DNA of 5,446 bases from an uncultured Pseudomonas sp. (GCA_946886875.1 CAMPJN010000278.1:1-5446), one strand, 5' to 3'. Shown: positions 1 through 5,446, counted from the first letter of the stretch. Program-made: numbers and translations. The notes: a model not told the origin generated them from the letters alone.

Positions 1-850
1 ACGCAAGCCGATGCTGGCGGGCAGTCCGCAGGCCTGCAATGCCCTCAACGAGATGCAGCCGCATGCGCAGTCGGTGGTAGCGCTCAGCGATGTCAGCCTG
101 TTCGGCGTGGATCGCGGTTTGTTGGAGCGCCTGCTGAGTTGGAGTCAGACTGCCGATTATGGCGTCGTCAGCCTCGATACCCAGGCCGATGAGCAGCATG
201 ATGAGGATTGGCTGGGCAAGTTGCTCGGCTCACCCTTGTTCGGCAGATTGCCGCCCGCGCATTTGCATACCCTGTTGGCGCGCTTCGAAACGGTCGAGGT
301 GGCGGCCGGCGAAACCGTGGTGCGCTACGGCGAGCCTGGCGAGCATTTCTTCGTGCTCAAACAGGGGCGGGCTGCGGTGACGTTGCCCTCGGCCTATCGG
401 CAGGAGCCGCAACAGATATTGCAGGTCGGGGATTTTTTTGGTGAAGAGGCGCTGGTCAGCGGCGCGGTGCGCTCGGCCACGGTGACCATGCTCGAAGATG
501 GCGTATTGGCGCGTCTGGACCGCGAACTGTTCGTCGAGCTGGTGCACCCGACATTGATTCCGCAGATCACCTCGGAGCAGCTGAAGCAGCTGGTTCTGCG
601 CGATCAGCGGCAGCTGCTGATGCTGGATGTGCGCTTGTCGGTGGAGTATCGCATCGGCCACCAGCCCGGCAGCATCAGCTTGCCGGTGGCGAATCTGCGC
701 AATCAGGCCGAGAAGCTGGACCGCGAAACGCTCTACGCGGTTACCCCGGAAGGCGGTATTCGCAGCGAATTGGCGGTGCATTTGCTCAATCAGTTGGGTT
801 TCGAGGCCTATTTGCTCAAGGAGCCGCCGCAGGAGACGAGCGTCGCCTGA
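1..850 (+). CDS. Cyclic-nucleotide-binding domain / rhodanese-like fusion protein (5' truncated)
   Basis: The frame is open from base 2, so the start lies outside the window; residues here are numbered from the first visible Met (base 11). Residues 1-50 look like the tail of a degenerate first sensor domain. Residues about 73-178 form a Crp-type cyclic-nucleotide-binding domain: beta-roll signature GEPGEHFFVLKQGR (107-120) and a phosphate-binding cassette with GEEAL (144-148) and Arg154-Ser-Ala. The Glu and Arg that normally contact cyclic nucleotide are both kept. Residues about 186-270 are a rhodanese fold with DVRLSVEYRIGHQPGSI (206-222). The usual active-site Cys-x-x-Gly-x-Arg loop reads VTPEGGIRS (244-252) and has no cysteine, so sulfurtransferase activity is unlikely. 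No DNA-binding helix-turn-helix is visible, so it is probably a cytosolic signalling protein and not a Crp-type regulator. Ligand and partner are unknown. It ends in TGA and converges on the dioxygenase gene. Confidence 0.88.
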   Translation, partial: RKPMLAGSPQACNALNEMQPHAQSVVALSDVSLFGVDRGLLERLLSWSQTADYGVVSLDTQADEQHDEDWLGKLLGSPLFGRLPPAHLHTLLARFETVEVAAGETVVRYGEPGEHFFVLKQGRAAVTLPSAYRQEPQQILQVGDFFGEEALVSGAVRSATVTMLEDGVLARLDRELFVELVHPTLIPQITSEQLKQLVLRDQRQLLMLDVRLSVEYRIGHQPGSISLPVANLRNQAEKLDRETLYAVTPEGGIRSELAVHLLNQLGFEAYLLKEPPQETSVA

Positions 851-870
851 GTTCAATTCTGACCTCAGGC
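845..870. terminator. Hairpin spanning both convergent stop codons, possible weak bidirectional terminator
   Basis: Left arm GCCTGAGTTCA (845-855), loop ATTC (856-859) and right arm TGACCTCAGGC (860-870) pair at 10 of 11 positions, the only mismatch being T852 against C863. The outer seven pairs are perfect. The TGA of the cyclic-nucleotide/rhodanese gene (848-850) and the TGA of the opposing dioxygenase gene (TCA at 865-867) each lie in one arm. Neither side is followed by a T-tract, so this is not a textbook intrinsic terminator. Its position between converging genes still suggests an RNA 3'-end structure. Confidence 0.5.
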
Positions 871-1632
871 AAAGCTGTAAATATCCATCCCCAATGCACC
901 CAGGCTGAAGCCACTGTGTTCGACTTTAACCTGGCCACCCGCAGCGCGGGCGAAGAACAGCGGCAGCAGATGTTCCTCGCTGGGGTGGCTGCGCACGGCG
1001 TGAGGCGCCAGGCGGCGATAGTCGTGCAGGGCGCTTTCATCGTCATCGGCCAACTTGTCGACTATCCAATCACGAAACGCTTGCGCCCAGGGCGCGATCA
1101 CCTCGGGGCCGGCCTGCCAATCGAGCTGGCTGAGGTTGTGGGTGATGCTGCCCGAGCCGATCAGCAGTATGTTCTGTTCGCGCAGCCTCGCCAGTGCGCG
1201 GCCGATGCGGCTTTGCAAGGCCGGTCCGAGGTGGCTGGGTAAGGCAACCTGGACAATCGGAATATCGGCCTGCGGGTACATTAGCGATAACGGTACCCAG
1301 GCGCCGTGGTCCAACGGTCGCTCGCGGTCGAGTCGTGCGATCAGGCCGGCATCGCCGAGTAATTTAACGATCTGTGCCGCCAGGGCGGGATCGCCGGGCG
1401 CCGGATAGCTGATTTGATACAGGGCGGCGGGAAAGCCATGGAAGTCATGCCAGGTTCGGGGTTGAGCAGCGGCGCCGACGCGCAAGTCGCTGCTTTCCCA
1501 GTGTGCCGATACCACCACGACAGCGCGCGGTTTCGGCCATTCGCTGGCCAGGCGAGCGAGGGCCGGGCCGCTGGCTTGTGGCTCCAGGGCCAGCATGGGC
1601 GAACCGTGCGAGATAAACAGGCTGGGTAACAT
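865..1632 (-). CDS. ygiD: Extradiol ring-cleavage dioxygenase, DODA/LigB type (YgiD-like)
   Basis: This 255-residue protein is full length for the class III extradiol dioxygenase family that includes E. coli YgiD and plant DOPA 4,5-dioxygenase, which open catechol-type rings with O2 using a bound metal. Family motifs appear in order: FISHGSP with His9, VSAHW with His44, DFHGFP (63-68), LDHGAWVPL (107-115), GSGSITHNL with His165, HPSEEHLLPL (216-225) and a C-terminal MDIYSF. His9, His44 and the conserved histidines in the later motifs are the expected metal and acid-base residues. There is no signal peptide, so it is cytosolic. The ATG at 1630-1632 has an AGGAG ribosome-binding site (complement of 1640-1644) at 7-base spacing. 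The natural substrate cannot be told from sequence; DOPA or another catechol are candidates from the family. It is divergent from tpm and convergent with the upstream sensor gene. The symbol is by homology. Confidence 0.93.
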   Translation of the reverse strand: MLPSLFISHGSPMLALEPQASGPALARLASEWPKPRAVVVVSAHWESSDLRVGAAAQPRTWHDFHGFPAALYQISYPAPGDPALAAQIVKLLGDAGLIARLDRERPLDHGAWVPLSLMYPQADIPIVQVALPSHLGPALQSRIGRALARLREQNILLIGSGSITHNLSQLDWQAGPEVIAPWAQAFRDWIVDKLADDDESALHDYRRLAPHAVRSHPSEEHLLPLFFARAAGGQVKVEHSGFSLGALGMDIYSFA

Positions 1633-1650
1633 GGCGGCGCTCCTGAACGA

Positions 1651-1715
1651 GTGTCGTCATATTCAATCTATTAATGTGAAGATAAAAGCGTAAAAAGTCG
1701 GATATTTTAATCTGT
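1651..1715. promoter_or_regulatory. AT-rich divergent control region with an imperfect dyad
   Basis: The 156 bases between the dioxygenase and tpm start codons hold a distinctly AT-rich core in otherwise GC-rich DNA, which must contain the promoters of both genes. No convincing -35/-10 pair stands out on either strand; TTTAAT (1706-1711) is the best isolated -10-like hexamer toward tpm but has no matching -35. At 1662-1680, TTCA and TGAA flank an imperfect inverted repeat (TTCAATCTATTAATGTGAA, with inner TA and TA also matching). It lies about 30 bases upstream of the dioxygenase start and is a candidate operator. This is inference only. Confidence 0.35.
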
Positions 1716-1735
1716 TATGCCGATTGGTTTGTTGC

Positions 1736-1763
1736 GATGCAGCAGTGCTGCGCGCTCAGCATC
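1736..1763 (+). promoter_or_regulatory. tpm leader with competing inverted repeats
   Basis: GCAGCA (1739-1744) and TGCTGC (1746-1751) form a perfect dyad around one base. The same TGCTG (1746-1750) can instead pair with CAGCA (1757-1761) across a 6-base loop, and GATGC (1736-1740) is complementary to GCATC (1759-1763). The structures exclude each other. They end about 25 bases before the tpm start codon. The element could be a protein operator, an RNA leader structure, or chance; no regulator is known to me. Confidence 0.25.
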
Positions 1764-1777
1764 AGCGTATGAAAATC

Positions 1778-1783
1778 AGGGAA
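1778..1783 (+). promoter_or_regulatory. Ribosome-binding site that decides the tpm start
   Basis: AGGGAA lies 5 bases before the ATG at 1789-1791. The other in-frame ATG at 1717 would add 24 residues unlike any methyltransferase N-terminus, so the downstream ATG is preferred. Confidence 0.7.
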
Positions 1784-1788
1784 CTGTT

Positions 1789-2445
1789 ATGCACGCGGAA
1801 TTTTGGCAAGCGCGTTGGACGCGCGGCGAGATAGGTTTTCATTTGCCGGAGGTCAATCCTAATCTGCAACGACACTGGCCTGCCTTGGCGTTGCCGGAGG
1901 ATGCGCGGGTATTGCTGCCGTTATGCGGCAAGAGCCTGGATATCGCCTGGCTGGCTGCCCAAGGGCACCAAGTGGTGGGCGTCGAGCTGGCGCAGGCCGC
2001 AGTCGAGGCGTTTTTCCACGAGCAGCAATTGCAGCCGCAGGTTAGCCAGGAGGGCGCGTTCATGGTTTATCGCGCAGCAGCGGTGGAAATCTACTGTGGC
2101 GACTTTTTTGCCCTGACCAGGCAGCAACTCGGCGACTGTCAGGCGTTCTACGACCGTGCCGCACTGATTGCGCTGCCGGCGGAGATGCGTGCAGATTACG
2201 CCGCCCATCTGTCGGCCATCATGCCCGACACCTGCCAAGGCTTACTGGTGACCCTGGACTACGAGCAGACGCAGATGCAGGGGCCGCCTTTTGCCGTGAC
2301 CGATAGCGAAGTGCAGCAGTTGTTCGCCCGGGCCTGGCAGATCGAAACGCTTGAGTGTTGTGATGCCTTGGGCGACAACCAGAAGTTCCAGCAGCGCGGC
2401 GTACAGCGCCTTGATGAGCGGGTATATCGGCTACGCAGAGGCTGA
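1789..2445 (+). CDS. tpm: Thiopurine S-methyltransferase (TPMT family)
   Basis: The protein is 218 residues from the ATG at 1789, the usual length of Pseudomonas Tpm. It transfers methyl groups from S-adenosylmethionine to thiopurine sulfur; Pseudomonas members are known to methylate selenium and tellurium species and to be linked with tellurite resistance. Family features are the N-terminal [20 protein letters not shown] (4-23), the SAM-binding block [19 protein letters not shown] (42-60) followed by VVGVE (62-66), GDFFAL (104-109), [10 protein letters not shown] (121-130) and RADYAAHL (134-141). The C-terminal [10 protein letters not shown] segment is also typical. It is cytosolic, with no membrane segment or signal peptide. 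The N-terminal extension possible from an ATG at 1717 is rejected because family similarity starts at MHAEFW. It is transcribed divergently from the dioxygenase and convergently with htpX. No frame damage is seen. Confidence 0.96.
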   Translation: MHAEFWQARWTRGEIGFHLPEVNPNLQRHWPALALPEDARVLLPLCGKSLDIAWLAAQGHQVVGVELAQAAVEAFFHEQQLQPQVSQEGAFMVYRAAAVEIYCGDFFALTRQQLGDCQAFYDRAALIALPAEMRADYAAHLSAIMPDTCQGLLVTLDYEQTQMQGPPFAVTDSEVQQLFARAWQIETLECCDALGDNQKFQQRGVQRLDERVYRLRRG

Positions 2446-2477
2446 GCGGCAGGCGCTGAGCTGGTTATAGAAGGCTG

Positions 2478-2510
2478 CGTAGGTTGGCGCTGAGCTTGCG
2501 AAGCCCAACG
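2478..2510. repeat. REP-like extragenic hairpin
   Basis: GTTGG (2483-2487) pairs with CCAAC (2505-2509), and inside it GCTT (2494-2497) pairs with AAGC (2501-2504) around a GCG loop. The six bases 2488-2493 bulge out. The wording TAGGTTGG...GCTTGCGAAGCCCAACG closely resembles short palindromic sequences repeated between genes in Pseudomonas genomes, as I recall them. With one copy in the window, repetitiveness cannot be shown here. It lies between tpm and the terminator. Confidence 0.5.
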
Positions 2511-2516
2511 AACCAC

Positions 2517-2546
2517 AAAAAAGGCGACCCTAGGGTCGCCCTTTTT
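2517..2546. terminator. Bidirectional intrinsic terminator between tpm and htpX
   Basis: The perfect palindrome GGCGACCCTAGGGTCGCC (2523-2540) is preceded by six A (2517-2522) and followed, after one C, by five T (2542-2546). Read either way this gives a GC-rich stem followed by a U-tract. It sits between the stop codons of the converging tpm and htpX genes, so it can end both transcripts. The htpX stop codon is 15 bases away and the tpm stop about 75 bases away. Confidence 0.93.
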
Positions 2547-2560
2547 GCTGGTCGCCTTGT

Positions 2561-3430
2561 TCAGCTCAGGCGGCGCAGCGCTTCGATGCGGTCTTCCAGC
2601 GGCGGGTGGGTCATCAGCAGGCCAGCCAGACCGTGCTTGAGGCCGCCGTTGATGCCGAAGGCCATCATGCTATTGGGCATGTGCACCGGCACCTCCTGCT
2701 CGGCGCGCAGGCGCTGCAGCGCTGCGATCATCGCGCCGGGGCCGGCGAGACGGGCACCGGCTTCGTCGGCGCGGAACTCACGCTTACGCGAGAACCACAT
2801 GACGATGATGCTGGCCAGGATACCCAGTACCAATTCGGCGAAGATGGTCGCGACAAAGTAGCCGATGCCAGGGCCGCCTTCGTTTTTCAGGATGGCCTTA
2901 TCGACGAAGTTGCCGAAGATCCGCGCAAAGAACATGACGAAGGTATTCACCACGCCTTGGATCAGCGCCAGGGTGACCATGTCGCCGTTGGCGACGTGGC
3001 CGATTTCATGGGCCAGTACGGCTTTCACTTCATCGGGCGAGAAGCGTTCCAGCAGCCCCTGGCTGACCGCCACCAAGGCGTCGTTCTTGTTCCAGCCGGT
3101 GGCAAAGGCGTTGGACTCGTACGCCGGAAAGATACCGACTTCCGGCATCTTGATCCCGGCTTCGCGGGACAGCTCTTCGACGGTTTGTAGCAGCCATTGT
3201 TCGTGGCGGGTACGCGGCTGGGTGATGATCTGGGTGCCGGTACTCATCTTCGCCATCCACTTGGAGATGAACAGCGAAATCAGCGAGCCGGCGAAACCGA
3301 ACACCGCGCAGAAAATCAGCAGGCTGCCGTAGTTCTGCCCGGTGAAGCGATCGACGCCCAACAGCTTCAGGGTGATGCTGGCGATGATCAGGACGGCCAG
3401 GTTGGTAGCCAGGAACAGCAGAATACGCAT
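2561..3430 (-). CDS. htpX: Membrane zinc metalloprotease HtpX
   Basis: The protein has 289 residues, full length for HtpX (family M48B), an inner-membrane protease with a cytosolic active site that helps degrade damaged or misfolded membrane proteins alongside FtsH. Two N-terminal membrane segments (about 3-25 and 35-57) precede the protease domain. The zinc motif is HEIGH (141-145), and the third ligand is Glu223 in FRADEAGA (219-226). Two further hydrophobic stretches lie between them (about 153-173 and 190-212). The conserved [17 protein letters not shown] segment (96-112) and the C-terminal [14 protein letters not shown] (274-287) are typical. The ATG at 3428-3430 has a GAGGA ribosome-binding site (complement of 3438-3442) at 7-base spacing. 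It lies 77 bases downstream of the small unknown gene on the same strand and appears to have its own promoter, possibly heat-responsive. All catalytic residues are intact. Confidence 0.98.
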   Translation of the reverse strand: MRILLFLATNLAVLIIASITLKLLGVDRFTGQNYGSLLIFCAVFGFAGSLISLFISKWMAKMSTGTQIITQPRTRHEQWLLQTVEELSREAGIKMPEVGIFPAYESNAFATGWNKNDALVAVSQGLLERFSPDEVKAVLAHEIGHVANGDMVTLALIQGVVNTFVMFFARIFGNFVDKAILKNEGGPGIGYFVATIFAELVLGILASIIVMWFSRKREFRADEAGARLAGPGAMIAALQRLRAEQEVPVHMPNSMMAFGINGGLKHGLAGLLMTHPPLEDRIEALRRLS

Positions 3431-3465
3431 TGTCGTGTCCTCGGAAAGACTTGCTAGATGCCGGC

Positions 3466-3494
3466 TATATAGGGCTAAGCCCTGGGCGATTCAA
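3466..3494 (-). promoter_or_regulatory. Candidate htpX promoter with overlapping sigma-70 and sigma-32 elements
   Basis: On the minus strand TTGAAT (complement of 3489-3494) is followed after 17 bases by TATATA (3466-3471), each matching four of six sigma-70 consensus positions. The same stretch reads GTTGAA, then 15 bases, then CCCTATATA, which resembles the heat-shock sigma-32 pattern CTTGAA ... CCCCATnTA. Transcription would start near 3459, giving a leader of about 30 bases before the htpX ATG. The spacer contains a 6-base inverted repeat (3471-3483). HtpX is heat-induced in E. coli, which agrees with this reading, but the call is by eye. Confidence 0.5.
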
Positions 3495-3507
3495 CTGAGC
3501 GACTATT

Positions 3508-3960
3508 TCAAACTGTGTCGTTTGCCCGATCTAGAGCGCTTTCGAAGAGCAAACGGGTCAGTCGGGCGACGCGTTCGCCATGCCGTTGCGCCAGGGCTTC
3601 GCGCAGTTGGAAGGCCAGCGTGGCATGCACTCTGCGCACGCTCGGCGGCAGCGCCTCGCCTTCGCGCAAGGCGTGGGGTACGCCGCGGCTCAGGCGCAGG
3701 AAGCCCTTTTCGCTGAGCACGGCTTGGTCGAGAGCGTCGTAGCCGATGGTCGAGTCGAAGCGCAGATAGCCTTCTTCGGCCAGCCACAACAAGGCGCCGA
3801 GGCAGCTTTGGTGGCGCGGGGTTGGCAGGCCGAATTCGTCGGGTTCTTCACGGCCGATCAGGTCTTCGACATAAAGCGCCATCTTGCGCGGGAAGACCTG
3901 GTAAAGGCTCAGCAGGCCGGCGGCTGCATCTTTGTAGAAATCGTCGATCTGTAGATCCAT
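3508..3960 (-). CDS. Conserved-looking protein of unknown function, 150 residues
   Basis: I do not recognise a named family. The protein is soluble, with no signal peptide or membrane segment. It looks mainly helical: residues 1-35 begin with MDLQIDDFYKDAAAGLLSLYQVFPRK, residues 50-66 contain LGALLWLAEEGYLRF, and residues 110-142 form an Arg-rich amphipathic helix. The stretch LLWLAEEGYLRFDSTIGYDALDQAVLSEKGFLRLS (57-91) has the helix-strand-helix-strand look of a winged-helix module, but this is only an impression. The start at 3958-3960 is chosen because its ATG overlaps the dehydrogenase stop as TGATG; an upstream ATG at 4026 would overlap that gene by 67 bases. No clear ribosome-binding site precedes the chosen start, so translation is probably coupled to the dehydrogenase. 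A role linked to the dehydrogenase or its membrane substrate is possible but not shown. Confidence 0.8.
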   Translation of the reverse strand: MDLQIDDFYKDAAAGLLSLYQVFPRKMALYVEDLIGREEPDEFGLPTPRHQSCLGALLWLAEEGYLRFDSTIGYDALDQAVLSEKGFLRLSRGVPHALREGEALPPSVRRVHATLAFQLREALAQRHGERVARLTRLLFESALDRANDTV

Positions 3961-4703
3961 CAGAACTTGGCAATCATCGAAGTGGGCAGAAATGGCAGCA
4001 GGCGGCCAATGATCGCCCAGGGCCAACCCGGGACGTAGGCGCTGCGATGGCGTTTGTCGATATGCTTGGCGATCAGCGCGGCACCGCTCTCGACATCGAT
4101 CAGAAACGGGCGTTGGGCCATGTCGCGGTTGAGCGGGGTATCGATAAAACCCGGTAGCAGCAGGGTGGTGTCGATGTTCTTACCCAGTAGTTCGGCGCGG
4201 GTGGCTTCCATATAGCTGATCAAGCCGGCCTTGCTCGCCGAATAGCCGGCGGTATGCGGCAGGCCGCGCTTGCCGGCGACCGAGGCGATGGCCACCAAGT
4301 GACCATGGCCTTGTTGACGGAACAGTGCGCAGGCGGCGTCCAGGCAGGCGATGCTGCCGATCAGATTGGTTTCCAGAGTCAGTCGGACGCGCTTGAAGTG
4401 TCCGCCACCGGCTTTACCGGTCAAAGCGATGCCGGCGTTGGCGATGATCCCATCGAGCCCGCCGAGGGCATTGGCGGCGAGGCCAATGGCATCGTGGCAG
4501 GCGCCATAGTCGGTGACGTCGAGCGACAGCACCACCGCCTTGCGGCCAAAGCGTGCTTGCAGTTCCGCAGCCAGCAGGTGCAGGTTGTCTTGGCGCCGGG
4601 CGGCCAGGGCCAGGTCATAGCCCTTGCTGGCCAGCTCGCGTGCCAGCGCGGCGCCAATGCCGGAGCTGGCCCCGGTAAGCAGGTAGCGTTTGCCCTGGGC
4701 CAT
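3960..4703 (-). CDS. Short-chain dehydrogenase/reductase (SDR), classical type
   Basis: The protein has 247 residues, normal for a classical SDR that oxidises or reduces alcohol/carbonyl groups with NAD(P)(H). The cofactor motif is TGASSGIG (10-17); AARR (35-38 region) after the second strand suggests NADPH preference. Other motifs are LDVTD (61-65), NAG (89-91), Asn113 in TNLIGS, catalytic Ser141, and Tyr154 and Lys158 in YSASK, then PGFIDT (184-189). The complete Asn-Ser-Tyr-Lys tetrad argues for an active enzyme. The C-terminus (about 223-247) is hydrophobic and proline/tryptophan-rich (YVPGWPWAIIGRLLPFLP), as in SDRs that touch membranes, so a lipid-like substrate is possible. The ATG at 4701-4703 is chosen because it has GGAG at 6-base spacing; a TTG at 4715 adds only four residues. 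It starts 12 bases after the alaA stop and overlaps the next gene by one base. The substrate is unknown. Confidence 0.93.
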   Translation of the reverse strand: MAQGKRYLLTGASSGIGAALARELASKGYDLALAARRQDNLHLLAAELQARFGRKAVVLSLDVTDYGACHDAIGLAANALGGLDGIIANAGIALTGKAGGGHFKRVRLTLETNLIGSIACLDAACALFRQQGHGHLVAIASVAGKRGLPHTAGYSASKAGLISYMEATRAELLGKNIDTTLLLPGFIDTPLNRDMAQRPFLIDVESGAALIAKHIDKRHRSAYVPGWPWAIIGRLLPFLPTSMIAKF

Positions 4704-4709
4704 GACGAT

Positions 4710-4713
4710 CTCC
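4710..4713 (-). promoter_or_regulatory. Ribosome-binding site that decides the dehydrogenase start
   Basis: GGAG on the minus strand (complement of CTCC) lies 6 bases before the ATG at 4701-4703. The rival TTG at 4713-4715 overlaps this site and directly abuts the alaA stop, so the ATG is preferred. Confidence 0.75.
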
Positions 4714-4715
4714 AA

Positions 4716-5446
4716 CTACTGTTGGTAGGACTTGAGGAAATTGCCAATGCGCCCTATGGCCATTTCCAGCTCGTCCACTCGCGGCAAGGTCACTACGCGG
4801 AAATGGTCGGGCCAGGGCCAGTTGAAAGCCGTGCCTTGGACGATCAGCAGCTTCTCGGAAAGCAGCAGGTCGAGGACGAATTTCTCGTCGTTATGAATCG
4901 GACAGACTTTCGGGTCGATTTTCGGGAACGCATAGAGCGCGCCCATGGGTTTGACGCAGCTGACCCCGGGAATGTCGTTGAGCAGTTCCCAGGTGCGGTT
5001 GCGTTGTTCCAGGAGGCGGCCGTTGGGCAGCACCAGATCATTGATGCTCTGGTAGCCGCCCAGGGCGGTCTGGATCGCATGCTGGCTCGGCACGTTGGCG
5101 CATAAGCGCATGTTGGCCAGGATGTCGATGCCTTCGATATAACTCTGGGCACGGTGCTTGGGCCCGGAGATCGCCACCCAGCCGGAGCGGAAGCCGGCCA
5201 CGCGATAGGACTTGGACAGGCCGTTGAACGTCAGGCAGAGCACGTCCGGTGCCAGGGACGCGGTGCAGATATGCTCGGCGCCGTCATAAAGAATCTTGTC
5301 GTAGATCTCGTCGGAGAACAGCACCAGGTTGTGCTGGCGGGCCAGTTCGACGATGTCCAGCAGCACTTCGCGCGAATACACCGCGCCGGTGGGGTTGTTC
5401 GGGTTGATCAGCACCAGGGCCTTGGTATTGGGGGTGATCTTGGCCT
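4716..5446 (-). CDS. alaA: Alanine aminotransferase AlaA (5' part outside window)
   Basis: The gene runs in from the right edge; 242 C-terminal codons and a TAG stop are visible, roughly 60% of a protein of about 400 residues. It is a class I/II PLP-dependent aminotransferase that makes alanine from pyruvate using glutamate. Counting from the first whole codon in the window, INPNNPTGAV (13-22) is the family substrate/cofactor loop, SDEIYDKILYDGAEH (44-58) carries the Asp that binds the PLP ring nitrogen, and FNGLSKSYRVAGFR (73-86) contains the PLP Schiff-base lysine at 78. The segments MRLCANVPSQHAIQTALGGYQS, NDIPGVSCVKPMGALYAFPKID and VQGTAFNWPWPDHFRVVTLPR match E. coli AlaA nearly word for word as I recall it, which favours AlaA over other aminotransferases. 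An apparent start at 5414 is an internal GTG valine codon. It is probably the first visible gene of an operon with the dehydrogenase and the small unknown protein. Confidence 0.95.
   Translation of the reverse strand, partial: AKITPNTKALVLINPNNPTGAVYSREVLLDIVELARQHNLVLFSDEIYDKILYDGAEHICTASLAPDVLCLTFNGLSKSYRVAGFRSGWVAISGPKHRAQSYIEGIDILANMRLCANVPSQHAIQTALGGYQSINDLVLPNGRLLEQRNRTWELLNDIPGVSCVKPMGALYAFPKIDPKVCPIHNDEKFVLDLLLSEKLLIVQGTAFNWPWPDHFRVVTLPRVDELEMAIGRIGNFLKSYQQ

Noticed and set aside
230..856. Long open frame on the minus strand opposite the cyclic-nucleotide/rhodanese gene
   Set aside because: Its His/Gln/Arg-rich translation has no family features and mirrors the well-supported plus-strand gene, as expected in GC-rich DNA.
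1717..1788. Upstream in-frame ATG extending tpm by 24 residues
   Set aside because: The added residues do not resemble TPMT N-termini; the ATG at 1789 gives the family length of 218 residues and has a ribosome-binding site.
3471..3483. AGGGCT-A-AGCCCT as a terminator of the alaA operon
   Set aside because: The stem is only about 5 pairs with a 3-base loop and no T-tract follows on the minus strand; it fits better as part of the htpX promoter region.
3961..4026. Longer start for the 150-residue unknown protein
   Set aside because: It would overlap the dehydrogenase by 67 bases; the TGATG overlap at 3958-3962 is the usual coupled arrangement.
4704..4715. TTG start for the dehydrogenase
   Set aside because: The TTG overlaps the GGAG that serves the ATG at 4703 and adds only four residues before the normal SDR N-terminus.
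4254..5105. 283-codon plus-strand open frame across the dehydrogenase and alaA
   Set aside because: It is antisense to two clear enzymes, spans their boundary, and its Gln/Gly/Ala-rich translation shows no recognisable domain.
5412..5414. Apparent start of the aminotransferase inside the window
   Set aside because: This is an internal GTG valine codon; the frame continues to the right edge with residues typical of AlaA.

Overview
The window looks like chromosomal core DNA of a Pseudomonas-type gammaproteobacterium. The base composition is GC-rich, genes are tightly packed with short spacers, and the alanine aminotransferase fragment resembles enterobacterial AlaA very closely. From memory, an aminotransferase, htpX and tpm also lie close together in P. 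aeruginosa PAO1 (around PA2828-PA2832); I could not check this here. I see no IS element, CRISPR array, tRNA, rRNA, phage gene or attachment site.

Layout from left to right: (1) the 3' part of a plus-strand gene for a cyclic-nucleotide-binding-domain protein with a C-terminal rhodanese domain, cut by the left edge; (2) a minus-strand gene for a DODA/LigB-type extradiol dioxygenase (YgiD-like), convergent with gene 1 and separated from it by only 14 bases that sit inside a hairpin; (3) a short AT-rich divergent intergenic region; (4) plus-strand tpm, thiopurine/chalcogen S-methyltransferase; (5) a REP-like hairpin followed by a strong palindromic terminator usable from both sides; (6) minus-strand htpX, a membrane zinc metalloprotease, with its own candidate sigma-70/sigma-32 promoter; (7) a minus-strand operon entering from the right: alaA (5' part outside the window), a short-chain dehydrogenase, and a 150-residue protein of unknown function whose start codon overlaps the dehydrogenase stop.

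The genes do not form one pathway. alaA, the dehydrogenase and the small unknown protein are probably co-transcribed and partly translationally coupled. htpX lies downstream on the same strand but appears to have its own, possibly heat-inducible, promoter. tpm and the dioxygenase share a divergent control region.

The window is mostly ordinary, and I do not see a convincing new multi-gene system. The points most worth a second look are the rhodanese domain lacking its catalytic cysteine in a nucleotide-sensor fusion, the coupled unknown 150-residue protein, the overlapping htpX promoter elements with a dyad in the spacer, and the hairpin that contains the stop codons of two converging genes.
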